Part shown: positions 26,169 to 34,531 of the stretch, in pieces
Numbering within the stretch: position 1 is the first letter of the stretch
Layout: each line of letters begins with the position of its first letter
NCBI RefSeq assembly: GCF_002242805.1
Contig: NZ_MCGQ01000031.1
Location: forward strand, 1-64,000
From: Streptomyces diastatochromogenes
GTDB taxonomy: Bacteria; Actinomycetota; Actinomycetes; Streptomycetales; Streptomycetaceae
Length of the DNA: 64,000 nucleotides
Direction of reading: 5' to 3'
Translations under genes and position numbers: made by a program
Notes under the pieces: generated by a model
The model's database searches: none
Seen by the model: only the letters and a program-made list of their open reading frames with translations
What the model was told of the DNA's origin: nothing

Positions 26169-26609
26169 ATGGCGGAACACACCAGTTCGAGCATCACGAT
26201 CGAGGCGGCTCCGGCCGACGTCATGGCGGTCATCGCCGACTTCGCGCGCTACCCGGACTGGACCGGCGAGGTCAAGGAGGCGGAGGTCCTCAAGACCGAC
26301 GACCAGGGCCGCGCCGAGCAGGTCCGCCTCGTCATGGACGCCGGGGCCATCAAGGACGACCAGACCCTGGGCTACACCTGGACCGGGGCGAACGAGGTCT
26401 CCTGGACGCTGGTCAAGTCCCAGATGCTGCGCTCGCTGGACGGCTCCTACCTCCTCAAGCCGGCCGGCACGGGCGCCACCGAGGTCACCTACCAGCTCAC
26501 GGTGGACGTCAAGATCCCCATGCTCGGCATGATCAAGCGCAAGGCGGAGAAGGTCATCATCGACCGAGCCCTGGCGGGCCTGAAGAAGCGGGTCGAGTCG
26601 GGAAGCTGA
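26169..26609 (+). CDS. SRPBCC (START-like) family protein
   Basis: 146 residues, one polyketide cyclase/dehydrase-type helix-grip domain (SSSITIEAAPADVMAVIADFARYPDWTGEV pattern at the N terminus; long C-terminal helix KRKAEKVIIDRALAGLKKRV). These proteins bind hydrophobic ligands in a cavity. The M. tuberculosis homologue by position is Rv2185c (TB16.3), also beside an ArsA-like ATPase. GGAGG-type ribosome site precedes the ATG. Ligand unknown. Confidence 0.88.
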   Translation: MAEHTSSSITIEAAPADVMAVIADFARYPDWTGEVKEAEVLKTDDQGRAEQVRLVMDAGAIKDDQTLGYTWTGANEVSWTLVKSQMLRSLDGSYLLKPAGTGATEVTYQLTVDVKIPMLGMIKRKAEKVIIDRALAGLKKRVESGS

Positions 26610-26683
26610 GGTTTCCCGACTGCCGTGGGCAGGGCGCCGCCCGAACACCGCGCGCCCCCTGCCAACCGTTACCGTTCACCCTC

Positions 26684-27856
26684 ATGCGCACCATCCTGAT
26701 CACGGGCCCGGGCGGCAGCGGTCGTACGACCGTGGCCGCCGCCACTGCGGTCGACGCCGCCCGCGAGGGCACCCGCACCCTCCTCCTGAGCGCCGACCGC
26801 ACGGACACCCCGGGCGTGGCGCTGGGCACCGGAACAGGACCGACCCCGACCGAAGTCGCCCCGTTCCTCACCGTGTGGAGGCCCGACGCGGTCGACCGCT
26901 TCCGGCAGGACCTCACCGCCTTCCAGACCCGCGCCGCCAACGTCCTGGACCTCCTTGGCGCAGCCCGGCTGGACGGTGAGGAGGTCACCCCGCTGCCCGG
27001 CGCCGAGGAGCTGTCCTTCCTGCGCGCCCTCAGGGACGCCGCCCTCTCCGAGCGCTACGACCTCCTCGTCGTCGACCTGCCGGCCCTCCCGCAGGCCCTC
27101 CCCCTGCTCGCCCTCCCGGAGGAGCTGCGCCGCTACCTGCGCCGCCTGCTCCCGCCCGAGCGGCAGGCGGCCCGCGCCCTGCGCCCGGTCCTCGGCCGGC
27201 TGGCCGGCGTCCCCATGCCCGCCGAGTGGCTGTACGAGACGGCGGCCCGCTGGGACGTCGAGCTGGCGGCCGTCGAGGCGGTCCTCACCGACCGGCACAC
27301 CGCCGTACGCCTGGTCGCCGAACCCGGCCCCGCCGGCGCCGACGCCGTACACACGGCGACCCTCGGCCTCGCCCTGCGCGGCCTGCGCACCGAGGCCCTG
27401 ATCGCCAACCGCGTCCTGCCCGAGACCGCCCCCGACACCTGGCTCGCCGGCCTCCTCGCCCAGCAGCGCAAGGCCCTGGCCGAGTGGGCCGAGCCGTACG
27501 ACCTCCACACCGTCCCCCACCTAGGCCGCGACCCCCACGGCACCGACGACCTGCACGCCCTCGCCGTCCCCGGCGTCAACCCCGGGTCCGCCCCGGCCGA
27601 GTGGCCCGTCGCCGACTGCCTCGCCGACGACGGCGTCCTCGTCTGGCACATCCCGCTGCCCGGCGCGATACGGGACGAGCTGGACCTGATCCGGCGCGGC
27701 GACGAACTCGTGATCACCGCGGGCCCCTTCCGGCGCATCGTTCCGCTTCCCTCCGCCCTGCGCCGCTGCACCGTTGCCGGAGCCGCCCTGCGCGAGGGTG
27801 AGCTGCGCATCCGCTTCACCCCCGATCCCGACCTGTGGCCCGCCGTCGGACGCTGA
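26684..27856 (+). CDS. ArsA-like ATPase with altered P-loop
   Basis: 390 residues related to the ArsA/GET3 ATPases. The P-loop is GPGGSGRTT instead of the usual GKGGVGKTT, so both the deviant Walker A signature Lys and the P-loop Lys are changed (Pro and Arg). The switch-II style block YDLLVVDLPALP follows. C-terminal part ends in a small beta-rich tail (ELVITAGPFRRIVPLP). The order SRPBCC then ArsA-like ATPase is shared with M. tuberculosis Rv2185c-Rv2184c. ATP hydrolysis may be weak or lost. Function unknown. Confidence 0.85.
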   Translation: MRTILITGPGGSGRTTVAAATAVDAAREGTRTLLLSADRTDTPGVALGTGTGPTPTEVAPFLTVWRPDAVDRFRQDLTAFQTRAANVLDLLGAARLDGEEVTPLPGAEELSFLRALRDAALSERYDLLVVDLPALPQALPLLALPEELRRYLRRLLPPERQAARALRPVLGRLAGVPMPAEWLYETAARWDVELAAVEAVLTDRHTAVRLVAEPGPAGADAVHTATLGLALRGLRTEALIANRVLPETAPDTWLAGLLAQQRKALAEWAEPYDLHTVPHLGRDPHGTDDLHALAVPGVNPGSAPAEWPVADCLADDGVLVWHIPLPGAIRDELDLIRRGDELVITAGPFRRIVPLPSALRRCTVAGAALREGELRIRFTPDPDLWPAVGR

Positions 27857-27913
27857 ACGCCGCACGCCCATTCGGGTAACGTCGTAGGGGCGAACCGTAG
27901 TCAGGAGTCCGCC

Positions 27914-28405
27914 ATGAGCGATGAGCGCCCCGCACCCGACCCCGCCGAGGAGGTCAAGGAGGAGCGGGTGACCGACGCCGACGCCTGGGCCACGGCCTGC
28001 GCCGAGGACCTCGCTGCCGAGAAGGCCCGCCGCCGCGCCGAGCAGGGCCCGCCACCGGGCTCCGCCGCCGAGGAACTGCGCAGGCTCGTGGACACGGTGG
28101 CCGACAAGCTGTCCGGCCTCCAGTCCCCGCTCCTCGGAGCCGTCGCCGGACCAGCGGCCCAGCAGGTGGTGCGCCAGGTCGTCCAGCAGGCGAAGGCCGC
28201 CGTCGAGCCCGTCATCGAGCGCAACCCGGATGTCTTCGACCACCTCGCCGCGGCCGGCAACGAACTGCTGGCCGCCTACCGCTCCGCGGTCCAGGCCCAG
28301 GAGCACCGCTGGACCACCGGCGCGGACGACCTCAAGGACGACTGGACCGACCGCCGCGACCGGGGCGAGGGCACCGGCCCGGGGGAGCGCATCGACCTGG
28401 ACTGA
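27914..28405 (+). CDS. DUF5304 protein, SCO2127-like
   Basis: 163 residues, acidic and helical, no signal peptide or membrane segment. Segments such as AAEELRRLVDTVADKL and AAQQVVRQVVQQAKAAVEPV suggest amphipathic helices. It sits 67 bases before glucokinase. I recall that in S. coelicolor the gene just upstream of glkA (SCO2127) affects carbon catabolite repression together with glkA; this looks like its counterpart. The mechanism is not known. M. tuberculosis Rv2183c holds the equivalent position. Confidence 0.78.
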   Translation: MSDERPAPDPAEEVKEERVTDADAWATACAEDLAAEKARRRAEQGPPPGSAAEELRRLVDTVADKLSGLQSPLLGAVAGPAAQQVVRQVVQQAKAAVEPVIERNPDVFDHLAAAGNELLAAYRSAVQAQEHRWTTGADDLKDDWTDRRDRGEGTGPGERIDLD

Positions 28406-28472
28406 AGCCCTCCCACGGCAGGGCCTCGGGTACGGTTGGCCGTAGCGGGGCTCGACCGAAACTGAGGGATTC

Positions 28473-29426
28473 ATGGGACTCACCATCGGCGTCGACATCG
28501 GCGGCACGAAGATCGCGGCCGGCGTGGTCGATGAGGAAGGCAACATCCTCTCGACCTACAAGGTGCCGACCCCGGGCACGCCCGAGGCGATCGTGGACGC
28601 CATCGCCTCCGCCGTCGAGGGCGCGCGCGCCGGGCACGAGATCGTCGGCGTGGGTATCGGTGCGGCCGGTTACGTCAACCGGCAGCGCTCCACGGTGTAC
28701 TTCGCGCCCAACATCGACTGGCGCAACGAGCCGCTGAAGCAGGAGGTCGAGGCCCGCACCGGCCTCCCGGTCGTGGTCGAGAACGACGCCAACGCCGCCG
28801 CCTGGGGCGAGTACAAGTTCGGCGCCGGCAAGGGCCACCGCAACGTCATCTGCATCACGCTCGGCACCGGCCTCGGCGGCGGCATCATCATCGGCAACAA
28901 GCTGCGCCGCGGCCACTTCGGCGTGGCCGCCGAGTTCGGCCACATCCGGATGGTCCCGGACGGCCTGCTGTGCGGCTGTGGCTCGCAGGGCTGCTGGGAG
29001 CAGTACGCCTCCGGCCGCGCCCTGGTCCGCTACGCCAAGCAGCGCGCCAACGCCACCCCCGAGAACGCCGAGATCCTGCTCGGCCTCGGCGACGGCACCC
29101 CCGAGGGCATCGAGGGCAAGCACATCTCCATGGCCGCCCGTCAGGGCGACCCGGTCGCCGTCGACTCCTACCGCGAGCTGGCCCGCTGGGCCGGCGCCGG
29201 CCTCGCCGACCTCGCCTCCCTCTTCGACCCCTCCGCCTTCATCGTCGGCGGCGGCCTCTCCGACGAGGGCGAGCTGGTCCTCGACCCGATCCGCAAGTCC
29301 TACAAGCGCTGGCTGGTCGGCGGCAACTGGCGCCCGGTCGCCGACGTGATCGCCGCCCAGCTGGGCAACAAGGCCGGCCTGGTGGGCGCGGCCGACCTGG
29401 CCCGGGAGCCCGACCCGATCATGTAG
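28473..29426 (+). CDS. glkA: ROK family glucokinase
   Basis: 317 residues. Phosphorylates glucose with ATP and, in Streptomyces, also mediates glucose repression. The ATP loop GVDIGGTKIAAGVVDEEG opens the protein. The sugar-binding NDANAAAWGEY and the ROK zinc motif with Cys167, Cys169 and Cys174 (CGCGSQGC) plus the upstream His in EFGHIR are all intact. ATG start with a GAGG-type site. Together with pfkA 6 kb away this puts two early glycolytic enzymes in the window. Confidence 0.97.
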   Translation: MGLTIGVDIGGTKIAAGVVDEEGNILSTYKVPTPGTPEAIVDAIASAVEGARAGHEIVGVGIGAAGYVNRQRSTVYFAPNIDWRNEPLKQEVEARTGLPVVVENDANAAAWGEYKFGAGKGHRNVICITLGTGLGGGIIIGNKLRRGHFGVAAEFGHIRMVPDGLLCGCGSQGCWEQYASGRALVRYAKQRANATPENAEILLGLGDGTPEGIEGKHISMAARQGDPVAVDSYRELARWAGAGLADLASLFDPSAFIVGGGLSDEGELVLDPIRKSYKRWLVGGNWRPVADVIAAQLGNKAGLVGAADLAREPDPIM

Positions 29427-29446
29427 TGAGCCCCCACCTACGACAG

Positions 29447-29479
29447 TGCCCGCCGCGTCCGGTCCCGGGACGGCGGGCA
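29447..29479 (+). terminator. hairpin after glkA
   Basis: TGCCCGCCG (29447-29455) pairs with CGGCGGGCA (29471-29479) around a C/G-rich loop, between the glkA stop and the next start. No T-tract. Confidence 0.5.
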
Positions 29480-29486
29480 TCGTCGT

Positions 29487-30242
29487 ATGTTGATCGTCAT
29501 GCTGCTTCCCAACTCCCGTACGGAACCTGACGGTTCCGCCGTCATCCGGGTCCTCGGCTACAACGTCCGCTCCCTGCGCGACGACACCGACGCCCTCGCC
29601 CGGGTGATCACCGCCTGCGCCCCCGACCTGGTCCTCGTCCAGGAAGCCCCCCGCTTCTTCCGCTGGCACAAGAAGCTGGCCCGCCTCGCGGCGGCCTCCG
29701 GACAGGTCATCCTCACCGGCGGAGCGACGGCGGCGGGACCGGCGATTCTGTGCAACCTGCGCGCCACCGTCGAGCGGACGGAAGACGTGCTCCTCCCGCT
29801 CACCCCCGGCCTCCACCGGCGCGGCCTCGCCACCGCCGTCGTGCGGTTCGGCCGGGCCCGCCTCGGCGTCATCAGCTGTCACCTGAGCCTGCAGAAGGAC
29901 GAGCGCTACGAGCAGGCAGGCATGCTCCTCGACCGGCTCGCCCACCTGGGCGTGGAGCACGCCGTCGCGGGCGGCGACCTCAACGAGCGCCCCGACGGCC
30001 CCTCCTTCCGCCACCTCGCCGCCGCCCTCCAGGACTGCCGGACCACCGCCCCCTGGGGCGGCGAGTTCACCTCGACCCCCGCAAACCCCCACCAGCGCAT
30101 CGACGCCGTCTTCGCCACCAAGGGCATCGAGGTGCTCGGCTGCGGGGTGCCCTTGAACCAGCCGGGGATCACCGAGGCAGACCTGAGGGCGGCCACGGAC
30201 CACCTTCCGGTCCTGGCCGCCCTCAAGATCCCTGCGTCGTAG
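29487..30242 (+). CDS. endonuclease/exonuclease/phosphatase (EEP) family protein
   Basis: 251 residues with the catalytic EEP blocks in order: VLGYNVRS, LVQEAPRF, GGDLNERPDG and TDHLPVLAAL, so the Asn, Glu, Asp-x-Asn and Asp-His metal/catalytic residues are present. No signal peptide. Members cleave nucleic acids, phosphoinositides or sphingolipids; the substrate here cannot be told. The start is uncertain between ATG 29487 and ATG 29499, with no clear ribosome site for either. Confidence 0.86.
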   Translation: MLIVMLLPNSRTEPDGSAVIRVLGYNVRSLRDDTDALARVITACAPDLVLVQEAPRFFRWHKKLARLAAASGQVILTGGATAAGPAILCNLRATVERTEDVLLPLTPGLHRRGLATAVVRFGRARLGVISCHLSLQKDERYEQAGMLLDRLAHLGVEHAVAGGDLNERPDGPSFRHLAAALQDCRTTAPWGGEFTSTPANPHQRIDAVFATKGIEVLGCGVPLNQPGITEADLRAATDHLPVLAALKIPAS

Positions 30243-30266
30243 CGCGCGTCGGCGGTGCGGCGCGGG

Positions 30267-30821
30267 TCAGACCACGGCTCCGCGCCCCGGGCCGTCGTCC
30301 TCGTCGTCGTCCGTCCGCATCCGCACCACCAGGGTTGCGAAGCCGCCCAGGAACCCGCCGACGCCGGCGGTCGTCAGCCACCAGGTCATCTCCCAGCCGA
30401 GCAGCACGGCCACCAGGAGCAGGATCGGCCCGCCGACCACCCCGAGCCAGGCGAACTTCGCGGTGGTGTCGGCGGTCGGCAGCGGCGGCGGCTCGGGCGG
30501 TACGAAGTGGCCCTCGTCGTCCTCGTCGAAGTCGTCCTCGGACGGCTCCGGCGCGGTGTAGTCACGTGGGCCCACGCCGGGCGCGAACGAGATCGAGCTG
30601 CCCAGCGGCTTGGCGGGCCGCGGCTCCTCGGGACCGTCGCCCTCGGGGGGCATTTCGGGCAGCGCGAGATCCTCGACCGGCTTGAACGGCCTGCTGCCCG
30701 GCGGGTCCTTCGGTTCCTCGCCGTACCCTGCGACGATCGCCCGCCAGGCGGCCTCCTCGTCGAAGGGCACGCCCTTCTCTTCCGGCTCGCGGTCCTCGCG
30801 GTCGGAGTCGTGCTCAGCCAA
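30267..30821 (-). CDS. two-helix membrane protein with acidic N-terminal region
   Basis: 184 residues. The first 110 are hydrophilic and acidic (EEKGVPFDEEAAWRAIVAGY at the start, a DDFDEDDEGHFVPPEPPPLP stretch later), then two membrane helices (about 120-165) and an acidic tail. Start set at TTG 30821, eight bases inside the upstream lipase gene (TTGGCTGA overlap), with AAGGAAGGG before it. The tight overlap suggests a two-gene operon. No named family recognised with confidence. Confidence 0.75.
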   Translation of the reverse strand: MAEHDSDREDREPEEKGVPFDEEAAWRAIVAGYGEEPKDPPGSRPFKPVEDLALPEMPPEGDGPEEPRPAKPLGSSISFAPGVGPRDYTAPEPSEDDFDEDDEGHFVPPEPPPLPTADTTAKFAWLGVVGGPILLLVAVLLGWEMTWWLTTAGVGGFLGGFATLVVRMRTDDDEDDGPGRGAVV

Positions 30822-31593
30822 CTGCGGCCGTCCCTTCCTTGCCGACACTGGGTGCGAGCCGGCCGATGAAGGCGAGGCTCTCCTCGAAGATCCGGTCCGC
30901 ATCGTGGTCCAACGTCGCCACGTGGTAACTCTGTTCCAGCACGACCTCCGTTACGTCCAGGGAGGACACCCGGCTCAGCACCCGGGCCGAGTCGGCCGCC
31001 GGGACCACATGGTCCTGGGCGCTGCGCAGCAGCAGCAAAGGCTGGGTCACCTGGGGCAGCTCGCCGTCCAGCCGGCGCAGGAACACCCGCAGGGAGTGCG
31101 CCGGGTGCAGCGGCACCCTGTCGTAACCCAGCAGTGCCGCGCCGCCCTTGGCGATGTCGCTGGCGATGCCCTTCGTCGTCCGCACCAGGTGCCGGGCCAC
31201 CGGAAGGGCGTACGCCGACAGGCCGTGCACCCGGTTCGCCGGGTTGACGAGGACGACGCCCTGCACCCGCTCGCCCTCCTTGGCCGCCAGCCGCAGCGCC
31301 AGCGCCCCGCCCATCGACAGGCCCGCGACGAACACCCGGGAGCAGCGCTCGGAGAGCAGCCCCAGCTCGCGGTCCACCTCCGCGTACCAGTCCTGCCAGC
31401 CCGTGACCTGCATGTCCTCCCAACGGGTGCCGTGCCCGGGCAGCAACGGCAGCGACACGGTCAGGCCGTGCGCCGCGTGGTGCTCCGCCCAGGGGCGCAG
31501 CGACTGGGGCGAGCCGGTGAAGCCGTGGCAGAGGAGAACACCCACCTCCCCGCCCTCGTGGCGGTACGGCTCGGCTCCGGGGAGAACCGGCAC
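30814..31593 (-). CDS. alpha/beta hydrolase (monoacylglycerol lipase/carboxylesterase type)
   Basis: 259 residues. Oxyanion segment LLCHGFTGSPQSL, nucleophile serine in GLSMGG, acid in RSAQDHVV and histidine in SYHVATLDHD form a full Ser-Asp-His triad in the order of Est30-like esterases. Start chosen at GTG 31593 (MPVLPGAEPYRHEGG), which has AGGAG eight bases upstream; a start 25 codons earlier (GTG 31668) has no ribosome site. It is divergent from plsC and first in an operon with the acidic membrane protein. Probably acts on short acyl esters or glycerides. Confidence 0.87.
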   Translation of the reverse strand: MPVLPGAEPYRHEGGEVGVLLCHGFTGSPQSLRPWAEHHAAHGLTVSLPLLPGHGTRWEDMQVTGWQDWYAEVDRELGLLSERCSRVFVAGLSMGGALALRLAAKEGERVQGVVLVNPANRVHGLSAYALPVARHLVRTTKGIASDIAKGGAALLGYDRVPLHPAHSLRVFLRRLDGELPQVTQPLLLLRSAQDHVVPAADSARVLSRVSSLDVTEVVLEQSYHVATLDHDADRIFEESLAFIGRLAPSVGKEGTAAVG

Positions 31594-31740
31594 CTTTCGG
31601 GCTCCTGTTCCTGAGAGAGGCGTGAAGAACTGGCGGATGTGCTTCACCGTACGCGACCGCACTGACACCGACCAGGGTCGTCGGGCCCATTGTCGGCACT
31701 CCGGGATAAGGTCTCATCGACGGAAACAGGAGGCACGCGG

Positions 31741-32472
31741 GTGTTGTACGGCACTATGAAGGTCGCCATCGGAGGACCGCTGAAGGTCGCCTTCAGGCCC
31801 TGGGTGGAGGGTCTGGAGAACATTCCGGACGAAGGTGCCGCGATTCTGGCGAGCAATCACCTGTCCTTCTCGGACTCGTTCTTCCTGCCCGCGATCCTCG
31901 ACCGCAAGGTCACCTTCATCGCGAAGGCCGAGTACTTCACCACCCCGGGCGTGAAGGGCCGTCTGACGGCGGCCTTCTTCAAGGGGGTCGGACAGCTCCC
32001 GGTGGACCGCTCCGGGGCGCGCGGTGCCGGCGAGGCCGCGATCAAGAGCGGCATAGAGGTGCTGGAGCGCGGCGAGCTGTTCGGCATCTACCCGGAGGGC
32101 ACCCGTTCGCCCGACGGTCGGCTGTACCGGGGCAAGCCCGGCGGCCTCGCGCGCGTGGCGCTCGCCACCGGCGCGCCGGTCATCCCCGTCGCGATGATCG
32201 ACACCGAGAAGATCCAGCCGCCCGGCAAGGTGATGCCGAAGCTGATGCGTCCGGGCATCCGCATCGGCAAGCCGCTGGACTTCAGCCGCTACCAGGGCAT
32301 GGAGCACGACCGCTTCGTCCTGCGCGCGGTGACCGACGAGGTCATGTACGAGATCATGAAGCTCTCCGGCCAGGAGTACGTCGACATGTACGCGACCGCC
32401 GCCAAGCGGCAGATCGCGGACGCGGCGAAGGCGGCCAAGGACGCGGAGAAGGCGGAGAAGAAGCAGGTCTAG
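31741..32472 (+). CDS. plsC: 1-acyl-sn-glycerol-3-phosphate acyltransferase family protein
   Basis: 243 residues. The acyltransferase blocks are visible: ASNHLSFSD (NHx4D, catalytic His/Asp), the FFKGVGQLPVDRSG substrate loop, YPEGTRSPDG (block III) and VIPVAMI. It would add the second acyl chain to lysophosphatidate at the membrane. GTG 31741 is chosen over an upstream TTG because AGGAGG lies seven bases before it. The Lys/Ala-rich C terminus is a charged helix. In M. tuberculosis Rv2182c holds the same place near the ArsA-like gene. Confidence 0.9.
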   Translation: MLYGTMKVAIGGPLKVAFRPWVEGLENIPDEGAAILASNHLSFSDSFFLPAILDRKVTFIAKAEYFTTPGVKGRLTAAFFKGVGQLPVDRSGARGAGEAAIKSGIEVLERGELFGIYPEGTRSPDGRLYRGKPGGLARVALATGAPVIPVAMIDTEKIQPPGKVMPKLMRPGIRIGKPLDFSRYQGMEHDRFVLRAVTDEVMYEIMKLSGQEYVDMYATAAKRQIADAAKAAKDAEKAEKKQV

Positions 32473-32507
32473 GGGAGACTGGGGGAAGCCGGGGGATCGG
32501 GGGGGGC

Positions 32508-33734
32508 ATGCCGAAGCGCGAGCGGGTCATGCGGATGTCGGTCGAGCTGCCGCTGTGGCGTGCGCTCGCCGGCTACCGCCTGCTGACGATGCTGTACGCC
32601 ATCGGCCTCTGCGCCACGGCGTACGACCATTTCGTACGCCCCTGGGTCGCCGTCGCCTACTACGCGGTCCTGGTCGGCTGGACCCTGGCCACCCTGCCCA
32701 AGGTGGCCAACGCGGCGAGCTGCACCAAGCGCTTCCTGGCCGCCGACCTGACCATCGCCCTCACCGGCATCATGCTCACCCCGCTCGCCGACAGCCACGA
32801 GCGGATCGCGGGCGGCGGCCCGACGCTGCCGTCGATATGGACCGCCGGCTCGGTGCTGGCCTTCGCCATCAAGGGCGGCTGGCGCTGGGCCGCCGTGGCC
32901 TCCACGGCCGTCGCCGTCGTCAACCTGGTCGAGCGCGGCACCCCGGCCCGGGACACCGTGCACAACGTGATCCTGGTCTGGGTCGCCTCCATCGCCATCG
33001 GCTACGTCGTGGAGGTCGCCCGCGCCTCCGAGCGCACCCTCGCCCGCGCCCTGGAGATCGAGGCCGCGACCCGGGAGCGGGAGCGCCTCGCCCGGGACAT
33101 CCACGACAGCGTGCTCCAGGTGCTGGCGATGGTGCAGCGGCGCGGCGCGGTCATCGGCGGCGAGGCGGCCGAACTGGGGCGCCTCGCGGGGGAGCAGGAG
33201 GTGGCGCTGCGCACGCTGGTCTCCGGCGGGCTGCTGCCGGTCTCCCGGGTGTCGGAGGACGCGGCCGCCGGAGCCGTCGTCCGCGCGGTCGAGGTACCGG
33301 ACGACGAATGGTACGAAGACGGCCCCGTCGACCTGCGCACCCTGCTCGCCCCCTACGCCGGCGCCCGGGTCAGCCTCGCCGAGCCCGGTGCCCCGGTGCC
33401 GTTGCCGCGGGCGGCGGCGCATGAGCTGGCCTCGGCGGTCGGGGCCGCCCTGGACAATGTGCGCCGGCACGCCGGTGCGGACGCCCGGGCCTGGATCCTG
33501 GTCGAGGACGAGCCCGACGAGATCGTCGTCACCGTACGGGACGACGGCCCCGGCATCCCCGAGGGCCGGCTCGCCCAGGCCGAGAGCGAGGGCCGGCTGG
33601 GCGTGGCCCAGTCGATCCGGGGCCGGCTGCGCGACCTCGGCGGCAGCGCCGAGCTGCTCTCCGTCCCCGGGCAGGGCACGGAGGTCGAACTGAAGGTACC
33701 GAAGGTCTCACGGCACAAGGCGGGGAAGCGATGA
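32508..33734 (+). CDS. macS: NarL-type sensor histidine kinase, MacS-like
   Basis: 408 residues. An N-terminal membrane part with about five helices (residues 15-165) has no large extracellular domain, so it may sense within the membrane. The HisKA_3 dimerisation helix carries the phospho-acceptor His199 in RDIHDSVLQVL. The ATPase domain shows the N box (DNVRRHAG) and the G box DDGPGIPEG. The stop overlaps the response regulator start (ATGA). From the neighbouring glkA/pfkA order I take it to be the counterpart of S. coelicolor MacS (SCO2121); that identity is from memory. Confidence 0.85.
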   Translation: MPKRERVMRMSVELPLWRALAGYRLLTMLYAIGLCATAYDHFVRPWVAVAYYAVLVGWTLATLPKVANAASCTKRFLAADLTIALTGIMLTPLADSHERIAGGGPTLPSIWTAGSVLAFAIKGGWRWAAVASTAVAVVNLVERGTPARDTVHNVILVWVASIAIGYVVEVARASERTLARALEIEAATRERERLARDIHDSVLQVLAMVQRRGAVIGGEAAELGRLAGEQEVALRTLVSGGLLPVSRVSEDAAAGAVVRAVEVPDDEWYEDGPVDLRTLLAPYAGARVSLAEPGAPVPLPRAAAHELASAVGAALDNVRRHAGADARAWILVEDEPDEIVVTVRDDGPGIPEGRLAQAESEGRLGVAQSIRGRLRDLGGSAELLSVPGQGTEVELKVPKVSRHKAGKR

Positions 33735-34408
33735 GCGAGCGGCAGGACGCGATCAAGGTCATGGTGGTCGACGACCACCCCATGTGGCGCGACGCGGTGG
33801 CCCGGGACCTGAGCGAGTCCGGCTTCGAGGTGGTCGCCACCGCCGGCGACGGCGAGCAGGCGGTCCGCCGCGCCAAGGCCGCCGCCCCCGACGTCCTCGT
33901 GCTGGACCTCAACCTGCCCGCCAAGCCCGGCGTCCAGGTGTGCAAGGAACTCGTCGGCCACAACCCCGCCCTGCGCGTCCTCGTCCTGTCCGCGAGCGGT
34001 GAGCACGCCGACGTGCTGGAGGCCGTGAAGTCCGGCGCGACCGGCTACCTGCTCAAGTCGGCCTCCACCGAGGAACTCCTGGACGCGGTGCGCCGTACCG
34101 CCGTCGGCGACCCGGTGTTCACACCGGGCCTCGCCGGACTGGTCCTCGGCGAGTACCGGCGCCTCGCCTCCGAGCCCGCGCCGGCCCCCGACGCCGACGA
34201 GCCCGGGGCGCCCCGGCTGACCGAGCGGGAGACGGAGGTGCTGCGGCTGGTCGCCAAGGGCCTGAGCTACAAGCAGATCGCCGAACGCCTCGTCATCTCC
34301 CACCGCACGGTCCAGAACCACGTCCAGAACACCCTCGGCAAGCTCCAGCTGCACAACAGGGTGGAGTTGGTGCGGTACGCCATAGAGCGCGGGCTCGACG
34401 ACGAGTGA
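33731..34408 (+). CDS. macR: LuxR/NarL-type response regulator, MacR-like
   Basis: 225 residues. The receiver domain has D14/D15, phosphorylation site D59 in LVLDLNLP, the switch Ser in VLVLSAS and Lys in YLLKSAS, so it is a normal receiver. The C-terminal LuxR helix-turn-helix is at about 155-215 (LTERETEVLRLVAKGLSYKQIAERL). Coupled by overlap to the kinase gene. In S. coelicolor MacR is reported to control morphogenetic membrane protein genes through a TGAGTACnnGTACTCA-like site; I see only a partial match in this window, at 53608-53623. Confidence 0.88.
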   Translation: MSERQDAIKVMVVDDHPMWRDAVARDLSESGFEVVATAGDGEQAVRRAKAAAPDVLVLDLNLPAKPGVQVCKELVGHNPALRVLVLSASGEHADVLEAVKSGATGYLLKSASTEELLDAVRRTAVGDPVFTPGLAGLVLGEYRRLASEPAPAPDADEPGAPRLTERETEVLRLVAKGLSYKQIAERLVISHRTVQNHVQNTLGKLQLHNRVELVRYAIERGLDDE

Positions 34409-34444
34409 AACCGCCTGGTCAAGCAGCCTCCTGACAATTCACCG

Positions 34445-34488
34445 GAATCACCCTTCCCGCCTCTCCCTGTGTGACGCGAATCACCCTT
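34445..34488. promoter_or_regulatory. direct repeat upstream of pfkA
   Basis: GAATCACCCTT occurs twice, at 34445-34455 and 34478-34488, exactly 33 bases apart (about three helical turns), on the same face of the DNA, 44 bases before the pfkA start. Candidate binding sites for an unknown regulator. Confidence 0.5.
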
Positions 34489-34531
34489 ACCGTGACTGAG
34501 CGTCAGGCAACTGCGGCGAAGGGACATTTCC

